DNA of 64,000 nt from Eutreptiella sp. 'Long Island Sound 2002'. Lineage: Eukaryota > Euglenozoa > Euglenophyceae > Eutreptiales > Eutreptiaceae. The notes beneath the pieces were generated by a model that was given only the letters and a program-made list of their open reading frames with translations, was not told where the DNA came from and did not search any database. Location of the stretch: assembly GCA_964036045.1 (NCBI GenBank), contig OZ038389.1, positions 67,653,453 through 67,717,452 of the forward strand, read 5' to 3'. This document shows positions 56,057-64,000 of the stretch, one piece after another. A program made the position numbers and the translations under genes. How positions within the stretch are numbered: position 1 is the first letter of the stretch; the number at the start of each line of letters is the position of its first letter.

Positions 56057-56632
56057 CTGAAGGGGACGCGGTGAGACCTAATTAAGAGGAGCTAAGCGAA
56101 GGTGCAGATGGAACTTTGGTACAGTTACCCTATTTAACACAGCCGCCTACTAAGAGCAACTGGATTGCAACCACTCAAAAGCACGAGGGGTGGGGGCACA
56201 TCGGGGGCGCTTCAGTGCGGTGATCTAACAACCCTCTTTGAGGTGATGCCTTGTCAAATGGCCAAGAGGTTGTGCACTGCTCACAAGGGTCCCTTGTGAG
56301 GTATCTCTTTGGGGCGCGCACAGCGGGAGCACCCCCATGAACGATCGTACCCCCGCATACCAGGACGTTTTTGTATCTAAAAGAAAAGAGAAAAACTTTT
56401 GCGACGTCCAGTAAGCAGCTCATTGTTTAGGCACAAAATTGGACGGCACTTGAAGGCCAACCAACGGCGGTTGGAGGGTACTGACAACGGTTGGAACCGA
56501 CGGCAGTTGGAGCAATGTGTTTTCACTGAGGGAAAAAAAAGTCTATAAAAAAAAAAGCCCTGCGCGCACCCCCGCAGTGCATCAAACACCCATACCCCCG
56601 CCCAGGGCCCCCACGCATGGGCGCATGCACAC
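56057..56632 (-). other. Intron with GGCGGTTGG-family block
   Basis: Donor GAGCAG|GTGTGC, acceptor CCTTCAG. Holds a repeat block at 56440-56512. Confidence 0.6.
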
Positions 56633-56939
56633 CTGCTCTCTGCCGCACTGTCAACCGTCGAAATCCCCGTCCTGGGGCTGTGGACCACAGTGCCGGTGTT
56701 CGGGCTGAAGGGCCCCGGCTCCGAGCCAAGCGTCGGGACCACCCCCTCTGGGCTCAGGACGTCGGCGCCGGTGCTCTTGGGGCGACCCTCGTCCGGCCCG
56801 TCCACCGTAATGGCCTTGGCGATGCGCCGGGGCCGGGCAGTCGACGTGGCACTGCTGAGCCGGGACTCGGGGGTGCCGGTGCCTGCGGGCGACCGGTCGC
56901 CGTTGTGCCTTCGGGCCAACCACGTCGACTTGCGAGACT
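56633..56939 (-). CDS. Large minus-strand gene, penultimate exon
   Basis: Minus strand, acceptor CTCTGTCCTCCAG. It begins with two bases of a split codon and reads SRKSTWLARRHNGDRSPAGT, SSATSTARPRRIAKAITVDG and GVVPTLGSEPGPFSPNTGTV. Basic and Ser/Thr-rich, with Ser-Pro sites. The phase at its 3' end matches the last exon exactly. Confidence 0.7.
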
Positions 56940-59146
56940 CTGGAGGACAGAGGGGGACTGGATGGGAGGAGGGCAGGGCGGCCCTTAACGCAACTACCGC
57001 AGGGGAGACTTTTGGTACGTGCGACATTTGGAATGGCGAAATGTGGTGCAGAGATACAGAGCGAAATTTGGGACAAAATCCCCAGATTGTGCACAACAAG
57101 CATGGACCGTGAATGGTGGGTGTTATTTCCTGTGGGCCTTTGGTTGGTTGCTGATATTTGCTGGTGGCTTCTGGGTGCGTGGCATCATTTGGCCCACTTT
57201 TGTTGTGCCAAGGTTCGCCTTTTGCAAACCCCTTTATCAACTCCTTGAACAACGAGAGCTTTGTGCTTCATTTGTGCGTCACGCTGTGCACATCGCCAGT
57301 GGGGTGAAAAATACATGAAGAGGGCTGAGAACATGCTGCATATTTGATGTTTGATGTTTGACAATTGTGATGAGGGCGCCGCCTTGTGAGGACCGCCCTC
57401 TGAGGGCGGTCAACCGCCAACCGCAGGAGGTTAATGGGCGATTCACATGTCTCCTCTTCACCAATTACAACCTTCAGATGGAGGTATCACTGGATCCCCC
57501 TCCCCCCTTTTGGGCGGTGGTGGTGTCTGAATTTTGCCGTACACACTGCCAACACTCCCCGTCTCTACCAACGTGCTGAGCCCTGTGGGCAGCATGGTCC
57601 TGCCTGTGCCGAGCTCCCGATTACCCCTCCACCCCGTCGGGTCTGCAAAGGACGAAGGAAAGGTGTGCGACCTGTTGCCCGGAAGACGTCTGCGCCGCGG
57701 GGACGAGCGACCATTGATGTCTCTTGGTCCTGAAAAGGGAAGTGGGGCAGACTTTGGCTTTGCTCATGTGAGGCAGCGTTGGGAAACCAAAGGGCTGATT
57801 GGCAGAGGCGGGGCGACACGGGGCAGAAAGATGCACCCCGACTGATGTCAGGCTCGCAGGCCGCCCACAGGGAGCTTGATGGTGTCATTGACGGCTCTGC
57901 ACGCCGCATGTGTCCAGGAGGAGTTTTGCTTACTTGGAAGTATATAACGTCTTATGACGTGTAGTCACGTGTAATGATAGCATTATTGTGCGTGACTTAC
58001 CGACGCCTCACATTAATCCCCCGACGCGGAGCACAATGCATGTTTGACAGTCCTTGCGAATACCACAAAGTGTAGCCCAGACAAAGCGTAGCTTGGACAA
58101 GGTGCGCCCGCTGGTGGGGGGGGGGGGGGTGATTGCCATAAAGGCTGAGAATGTGGGCCCTCTGTCTAAACAGCAGCCCAGAAATTGATGAGAACACCGC
58201 CTACCTGTTGTGTTGACAGGGGTGTTGCCTGTGTGCTACAGTGCGCAGGATCCACATATTGACATGGTACACTTCGCTCAAAACCTGGGGGCACAAAACG
58301 TGCCACGAATGCCATCATGTCCATCCTATGGCCAGCCCCATCACATTCACACACAAGTGTTGGCCATCTTCTAATTCACTTCCGAGGTACGGCCTGGAAC
58401 AGGTCGCGAAAGTCTTCTTCGTAACCGCCAAAATCCACGGTGGAAAAAAGTGACGGAAACAACGCCCACTGTTCCTCAGACACAAGGCGGGGGGCACCAT
58501 TGCAGCATGAGAGAGGCTCTGGCTGGTCGAGTGGCTCCGGCACCCGACCTCCGCAGGCAAAGTAGTCGGATCGGGCTTCAATGGGGGGTGTATTCAACCG
58601 GCACCAGGAGTAAAGCCGAGACACAGGAGGGAGGACCCCAAGGGGGGTTGGCAGGGGGGGCTAAGGCCAGTGTCGTCGGGCTTTCGTTGCGTTGGACAAT
58701 AGAGTGCGTTGGAAGTAATTCAATCATCATCAGCAGCAGCAGCAGCAACAGCAGCATCATTATCAGCAGCAGCAACAGCATGAGCAGCGGCACCGTTGTC
58801 ATCGTCGCCATCAACAACAACTTCCTCCTCCTCCTCCTCCTCCTCCTCCTCCTCCTCCTCCTCCTCCTCCTCCTCCTCCTCCTTATCCCCATCCTCCTCC
58901 TGATCAACCTCTTAGTCCTGATTGATTCACAGGCTTTCTCATCTGACCAAACGTGCAACACAGCGCGCCTGGCCCCCCCAAACACCGCCCAAAGGTCTAC
59001 CCAGAGGCTGCAGGTTCGGGGCCCGGGTTTCACACCGATGGTTAAACACACGCCTCACCCTGCGCTGGCACGTCGGCGAATGGTCCCTAGACGCAGGACT
59101 GATGCCCCCCCAAAGAACCATCGCAGTTCAATGCAGCGGGGAGTAC
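56940..59146 (-). other. Gap in the large gene; one or more exons missing
   Basis: The exon at 59147 ends in phase 0 and the exon at 56939 needs one carried base, so at least one exon lies here. Candidates: 58380-58600 (LVSEEQWALFPSLFSTVDFG, very protein-like) and a short segment at about 57570-57652 after the acceptor TTCCTTCGTCCTTTGCAG. I could not join them in phase. Confidence 0.4.
58731..58882. repeat. (CAG)n and (CTC)n microsatellites
   Basis: CAGCAGCAGCAACAG-type repeats at 58731-58785 and about 19 CTC/CTT units at 58823-58882. They make poly-Ser, poly-Leu or poly-Arg frames that are not genes. Confidence 0.95.
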
Positions 59147-59395
59147 CTGCGAAGACATGTCCGGTGGCTGTGTGCCCGGCCGCAATGTGGCCTGGGCAGC
59201 GTCTGTGGTGGTCCCAGCCGCAGATGGCCCGGGCATGAACATGTCTTGACCTGGGAACTGAGAGGACCTTCGCGCTGGGGGGCCAGTGATAGTCCCTTGG
59301 GCTGTCGGGCTGAGGGACATTCCTGGCAGCGTTTGAGGGCTGTGACCTCTCGACGTGTCCCGAGGCAGTGTCGGGAGCGTGCTGCCGAACGCAAT
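59147..59395 (-). CDS. Large minus-strand gene, exon of 83 codons
   Basis: Minus strand, acceptor CATCCGTGTTGCAG, donor TCGCAG|GTACTC; phase 0 at both ends. Reads IAFGSTLPTLPRDTSRGHSP and QFPGQDMFMPGPSAAGTTTD, low in hydrophobic residues and rich in Pro, Ser and Gly. Presumably disordered. Confidence 0.7.
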
Positions 59396-59404
59396 CTGCA
59401 ACAC

Positions 59405-59548
59405 GGATGTACACCTGCACTCCTCCCGCCCTCACCCCTGCACTCCTCCCGCCCTCACCCCTGCGCTCCTCCCGCCCTCACCCCTGCACTCCTCCCGCCC
59501 TCACCCCTGCGCTCCTCCCGCCCTCACCCCTGCGCTCCTCCTGCTGGT
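59405..59548. repeat. 24-bp minisatellite
   Basis: CCTGC(A/G)CTCCTCCCGCCCTC units, six copies, lying in the intron a few bases upstream (in gene sense) of the exon at 59395. Confidence 0.95.
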
Positions 59549-60317
59549 GGAGTGTGCTTCCTCTACCTCAGTGGCCCTGAAGCCCATCGTCTGAGTTCTC
59601 GAATTGCCCATATGCATAGCACCGATTTTCTCATCCCAGTTCCCTGCACCCGTCCTGCCCATCACCCCAGCAGTGGTCCTACCCTGAACCCTGAACCCCG
59701 AATCTGGGGGGCACTTTTGCTGGAGCAGTACGCCTGGATCTCAATAGAGCACCGGCCGATCAGCATGTTGGTCACCGGTATTGTGTTGGTTGCCATCAGC
59801 TACCGTCGGTCGACCGCCAACTGCCTCGCGTCAGCCCCAACCGCCATCAGTCAACCGCAAATCCTGCAAGCTAGAGCCTTGGGCCGTCTTTAGCGAAAGG
59901 AAAGAAAATCTGGTCCTGAAGGACAGCCCTGCGATCTGGAAGTGCGTACCAATCTACATGTTATTGTACGAGTCACGGCGAGATACGCAAGACAAAAATG
60001 GGATGCACATTGGATACACCAGAAAGAAAAAAAGGATGCACACCCGTTACACAACACACCCAGATAGTCCCCGGACTTATGGTGAGCCAAACTTAAAACG
60101 GCGCCCCTGTTGAAAAGTACATTGTATAGTCCTACGGTCCTATGGTCATAATAAATCTGTGGATCACCCACGGGATGCACCAGAGTGCTCTATGGGATGC
60201 ACACTGCCAAAAGGACGGGTGTGTACCACGCGCACCGAGGTTCGTCGCCTTTCGGCTCGTCTACCCGTCCCTTGGCAGGGCGGTGGGGGGGGAATGCACA
60301 TGACGACACGGGCATAC
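59549..60317 (-). other. Intron of the large gene
   Basis: Holds a GGCGGTTGG-family block at 59790-59870 and a lone TCCTGAAGGACAGCCCTG at about 59917-59935, which looks like one end of the MITE family at 61.5 kb. Confidence 0.55.
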
Positions 60318-60623
60318 TTGTGCCAACGGATTGGCCTGCATCAGTTGTCTCTGCGTCACGGGCTGCATGCCTGGCGGCACGAACGGGAGCCCAGGCTGCA
60401 TGGTCTGGCCCGCGGACGGCGGCTGCATGGACGCGGCCCCGGACTGCGTGGCAGAGGCCGGCGGCAGGGCGCCCGGGGACTTGGGCATGTCCAACGCGGC
60501 CATGAGGGGCTCGGACACGGGCGGCAGCCACTTGGGCTTGTGGAGCCAGTGCTGCGACGGAGACAGTGGATTCACATTGCCGGTTGAAGTCTTGCGCTCG
60601 CGCTGGCCGGGCTCCGGATGGAC
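60318..60623 (-). CDS. Large minus-strand gene, exon of 102 codons
   Basis: Minus strand, acceptor CTCCGCCTCTGCACAG, donor GCACAA|GTATGC; phase 0 at both ends. Reads STGNVNPLSPSQHWLHKPKW, LPPVSEPLMAALDMPKSPGA and a Gln/Met/Pro-rich end. The frame stays open above the acceptor to 60767 (GVLKLGFDPDALTVGYEHYN), which may be part of this exon or a separate one. Confidence 0.7.
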
Positions 60624-61172
60624 CTGTGCAGAGGCGGAGGTGGAAGTACAGCAACCCGTTGGTCTCCGCTTCCCATTCAGCAACCAGTGGTTGTAGTGTT
60701 CGTATCCTACGGTCAAAGCATCGGGATCGAACCCCAGTTTGAGCACTCCCCTCACGTCCCCCCCCACTGCTCCGGTGGGTCAGGTCGTACATGGGCAACC
60801 GGGTGTATGGGTCCCATACCACCAAACCACATTGAGCAGGGCATACACAATTTGCGCGAAGAGAGCACGTGGCGCGGCGAACACTCACAACGCGGGGAGC
60901 CAATGACCGCCCGAGTGAAGAGGTCGAGCTCCAGCGTCTACGGCGGCCGCTCTCCTACCGTCTGGACGTGAGGCGACATGGCCCATGGCATACGGCCACT
61001 CTAAACACCCCCCCACCCCCGCGGGGGCCCAGCTGCTCCATCACACGGAGGGAAATCAGCGTGAGTCAGTGCGCCAGTCCCTCTCGCACAGGCGCACATG
61101 ACTGAACACCAGACCCCCGTGCCCTCTCCTCCCCGGCCCCACACACACCCGCGGCGACCCCATGCTGCTCAC

Positions 61173-61439
61173 CGTGGAGTTCGGCGAGTTCGGCGACAGC
61201 GGCCCCCCCGTCAGCCTCTGCATATGCAGCTCCATCCACTTGGACCGGCGCGGGTTCCGCTCCGACCGCCAGCGGGCGGCGTGCGGCCCCGCCGCGCGCC
61301 ACGACCGGCCCTTGGTCGAGGGGGAGTCCTCCGGGCCGTCCTGGTCGGTCGCCTTCTTGGCAGGATCGCTCTTGAAATCGGTCTTGAACTCGCCCTCCGG
61401 CAGAATGTATTCCCACATCGACGGGTCTTCAAAGGTCTC
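61173..61439 (-). CDS. Large minus-strand gene, exon of 89 codons
   Basis: Minus strand, acceptor CGCTTCTTCGTCAG, consensus donor CCACG|GTGAGC; phase 0 at both ends. Reads ETFEDPSMWEYILPEGEFKT, then DFKSDPAKKATDQDGPED, then a basic part RWRSERNPRRSKWMELHMQR and SPNSPNS. The acidic-then-basic layout and the short WEYILPEG motif are the most distinctive parts of this protein; I do not recognise the family. Confidence 0.75.
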
Positions 61440-61512
61440 CTGACGAAGAAGCGGTTACTGGCGGTTGGAAAAGCGGTTGCGGGGGCACAGTCTGGCGGTT
61501 GCAAGCCGGTCA

Positions 61513-61520
61513 GTGGGCCG
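61513..61520. repeat. Target-site duplication, left copy
   Basis: GTGGGCCG, repeated perfectly at 61739-61746. Confidence 0.9.
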
Positions 61521-61738
61521 CAGGGCTGTCCTTAAGGGGAAAAAAGAGAAGAAAAGGATTCGTAACGCCAACAGAAACGAACGTTCACGGGGCGTTCACG
61601 GGTCGAGACATGGGCAACACACAAAACCACAGAAACAGTCGTGAGCAACGGTTGGCGGTTGGCGGTTGGCGGTTGGCGATCCTTGGGGGCTGTCCTTAAC
61701 AAAAAAAATAAACGTGGGGGTCCTTAAGGACAGCCCTG
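61521..61738. mobile_element. hAT-like MITE, 218 bp
   Basis: The left end CAGGGCTGTCCTTAAGG is the exact reverse complement of the right end (17 bp). Perfect 8-bp target duplications GTGGGCCG lie outside both. A CAGGG terminus with an 8-bp duplication is the hAT pattern. Inside are four GGTTGGC words in tandem (61645-61675) and a partial inner copy of the TIR (GGGGGCTGTCCTTAA). It has no coding capacity. It sits in the intron between the exons at 62157-62250 and 61173-61439 of the large gene. Confidence 0.9.
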
Positions 61739-61746
61739 GTGGGCCG
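61739..61746. repeat. Target-site duplication, right copy
   Basis: GTGGGCCG, identical to 61513-61520. Confidence 0.9.
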
Positions 61747-62156
61747 TTGGGGGCGGACCACGGCGGTTGGGGCGGAGCGAACTCTTATCCCAAAGGGAGG
61801 GGGATCTCTCCCCCATCCCAAGGGCATGGCTGCCTGCGACCCCTTGCCGCTGCACTTTTGGTCCCCCCCTTTCGTTTGGCCAATTTTGAGGCCCCCCGTC
61901 AGCCTCTTGCCCCCTCAAGGGCAGGGGGAATGCTCCCGGTGCCTCGTGCCCGGCTGCGCTTTGACCCGCCCTCTCACGCCCAACAGTCTGCCTGAGCCAT
62001 CGCCAGACGTGTCCGCCAAAACGCCCAGTCCCCACAGCCCCAGGATCTACACAACCAACCGCCCCCAGCCCCTGTGGAGGAGGCCCATGCACACATCACA
62101 CTATGCGGGACACAGTAAAGGCTTGGAGGAGCGGGAAAAAACGGGCGGTTCCATAC

Positions 62157-62250
62157 GTCCTGCAACACTTTATCGCCCGGCTTCTTCTTCTGCACCGTAT
62201 CGTAGACGAAGGGACTGCTCTCCGTGGGTTGCATTCCAGGAATCATGGTC
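62157..62250 (-). CDS. Large minus-strand gene, short exon
   Basis: Minus strand, acceptor CTGTGTGCTTTAG, donor CAGGAC|GTATGG. After one base completing an Arg codon it reads TMIPGMQPTESSPFVYDTVQ and KKKPGDKVLQD. Both junctions are in phase with the neighbouring exons. Confidence 0.75.
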
Positions 62251-62879
62251 CTAAAGCACACAGACATGCCCCAAATAGAAGCGGGAGGGGGGAGGGGTTA
62301 AAGCCTGATTAAGGGGAGCGAAGCGAACGTGTCGGTTGAACCTTTGGACTTACCCTGTCACAGCCACTACCACGAGCTACTGGATTGCACCTTCTCAAAG
62401 GCACGTGACTTCAAAATGGAGTGGGAAGGAGGGATGATGCAAATATGTGGGTGAAAAATGCGGGAGGGGGGGGGGCGGCAAAACCTTCTCCGTTGTTGTA
62501 TTTGTGGTTGCTGTCTGTGGGGGGGTTGCATTTTCACTGATGGTGAGAGGTCAACAATTTCGCACCAAAAATCAGTATATTCTGCCCAACGCGCATGTAA
62601 GCCCATGAACCTCCCAGTGAACCTCCAGCCAACGTCCGACACTGCGACGAGCCGTAATGTTGTTACTGGCCCCAATGTCTAGGCGAAAAGACTGCTCCTC
62701 CCCATTGGGCGTAGGTTTGGGGGTCTGCAGCGGGGGTCTTGGTTCCCCCTTAAATGTTTTCTGGCATGCCGCCCCTGGGAATTTGCCCTCAACACCCGGG
62801 CTCTACACTGCTGGTTGCCCCTCCTGTTTGCGCTCCGCTCAGGCAAGCCACAGGATTCCAGTTGATAGAGGACGTGTAC
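62251..62879 (-). other. Intron of the large gene
   Basis: No other feature apart from a G run at 62466. Confidence 0.6.
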
Positions 62880-62998
62880 CTGGCATATGGCGGATCAAAG
62901 GCAGGCGGCAGCTCAGGCTCCTCCTTCACCGGCCGCACGGTGGTGGTTGTCTGCGGGACAGGGACCGCTGGGACGGCGGTTTCAACCCAAACTACGTC
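62880..62998 (-). CDS. Large minus-strand gene, first exon seen
   Basis: Minus strand, acceptor CCGTCGCCCTCCGCAG, donor TGCCAG|GTACAC. Phase 0 at the start, two bases carried over at the end. Reads DVVWVETAVPAVPVPQTTTT, then VRPVKEEPELPPAFDPPYA. VKEE fits the psi-K-x-E sumoylation consensus. The N-terminus of the protein lies further up, possibly beyond the window. Confidence 0.72.
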
Positions 62999-63368
62999 CT
63001 GCGGAGGGCGACGGGATTGAACGCATGCACCGATGTCCACGAGGCACGCAGCAGCCACAGACAGCGGCATACAGCCACAAACCACAGCCCCCGACACCCA
63101 CCCACAGCCCCCGACACCACCCACAGCCAAACTGAGCCTCACGGAGCCATAAAGCAATGGCACAGCCACACACTCATGGGCAATCTTGGCAAGAAAACCA
63201 GCAGTCTGTGGACCCGACGGGATAGACCCCCAACACAGACTGCAGATGGCAGCAAGTGATCCGGAGTAGCACATGATTAGGGACGCTGCAACACCGGAGG
63301 GCAGGATCAGGTGAAGCCCAGGGGTTTAAGGTGTCATGCAGCACATGCGATGATTCTATTCGGCGTGG

Positions 63369-63545
63369 TCAGGAGGACGGGGGCCGGGGGGATGCGCTTG
63401 AAGCACTTTTCATGAAGCGCCTGCAGCACGCAGTCCGCGGGTAATCATTGCACAACAGGAAAATGGGAGTTGCGTCCACGTACAGGGACTCGTACATAAG
63501 CGATACCCTGCCAGCACCGTGTGAGTATTGTTGCGGTCGAGTGGG

Positions 63546-63627
<82 letters not shown>

Positions 63628-64000
63628 CCCCGCCCCCCACACTTTTTGTAGATGTTCCCAAACAGTGAGTCAGCTGGCCAGGGCATTGAACTGTTTCCCA
63701 AAACAGGGTGTTTCCAACATCTACAGGTTGGACGCTTGATGGGGGTGTTGAGCCATTGCTCAAAGGCATTGTTCCTCCAAGCAATTATCTTTAAGGACAT
63801 TGGTGTGCCCCTTGGGCCTCTTCTCTGCAAAAGTTGCACATGGTGCCCGGAAATGTGCCTTCGGGCCCGCACAGACAGCCGTCTCATAGCTCGATGGCGG
63901 CACTGCAAAAGCATCACCGGCATCAAAAACAAGGAGGTACCTCAAGCTGATGCCGCTTCTTGCGACGCCGCCACCACCAAATCAAAAGGCAGCAGCAGCA
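63369..64000 (-). other. Likely further 5' exons, unresolved
   Basis: Minus-strand segments look coding in places: VSLMYESLYVDATPIFLLCN near 63440-63510, FEQWLNTPIKRPTC near 63725-63770, and FDAGDAFAVPPSSYETAVCA near 63860-63930. A plausible donor (CTTGAG|GTACCT) is at 63945. I found no consistent splice path, so no exon is called. Confidence 0.35.
63548..63625. repeat. (GT)n microsatellite
   Basis: About 39 uninterrupted GT units. Confidence 0.98.

Larger units (their letters stand above)
61452..61800. repeat. Long GGTTG-repeat copy carrying the MITE
   Basis: Paralogue of 54855-54985, split at GGGCC by the MITE at 61521-61738. Confidence 0.7.

Noticed and set aside
1-64000. CRISPR arrays, rRNA genes, prokaryotic operons
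   Set aside because: None seen. The tandem arrays lack the repeat/unique-spacer pattern, and splice sites show a eukaryotic genome.

Overview
The window is nuclear DNA of a eukaryotic alga. Genes are split by GT-AG introns, microsatellites and minisatellites are everywhere, and compact exons sit in long repeat-rich spacers. The clearest lineage clue is the gene at 23967-26213. It encodes a peroxidase-fold thylakoid-lumen protein behind a three-part presequence: a signal peptide, a transit region with a second hydrophobic segment, and a twin-arginine lumen signal. That layout is known from plastids with more than two membranes, especially peridinin dinoflagellates and euglenids. Four ATGs (18549, 23967, 31675, 47108) follow a pyrimidine-rich tract and an AG by only 2-7 bases. 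This is what spliced-leader trans-splicing would leave, and both of those groups use it. The exact organism cannot be fixed from the sequence.

Layout. 1-7.0 kb is almost all repeats: a (TG)n tract, a 1.1-kb unit repeated three times whose units end in CCCTAA-like motifs, and a 96-bp array in two inverted arms. 7.6-12.9 kb has a ricin-B-type lectin exon, a 727-bp DNA transposon with 25-bp inverted ends and a perfect 8-bp target duplication, and unassigned exons. 12.9-16.65 kb is a candidate piggyBac-like element with inverted ends near TTAA; it holds an 85-bp hairpin array with higher-order structure and an ORF with a piggyBac-type cysteine motif. 18.5-21.0 kb holds an F-box-like/LRR gene and a decayed continuation. 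23.9-26.2 kb is the plastid gene, whose intron carries foldbacks and a tRNA-like sequence. 27.4-34.6 kb is AT-richer, with a broken reverse transcriptase, a small gene and minus-strand exons. 36-49 kb has scattered exons: SPRY-like, chromodomain, a two-finger RanBP2 protein, a small acidic protein and a two-exon gene. 50-52.6 kb is mostly satellites.

52.6-64 kb is GC-rich and carries two minus-strand multi-exon genes of unknown function. The larger runs from beyond 62998 to a stop at 55663; it has seven exons, and the junctions that can be tested keep phase. A 218-bp hAT-like MITE with a perfect 8-bp target duplication lies between its second and third exons. A related copy of the insertion site, without the element, is at 54.86-54.98 kb. 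No operon-like logic is expected. The main themes are mobile elements and a dispersed hairpin repeat that recurs inside transposons, inside introns and next to coding exons.
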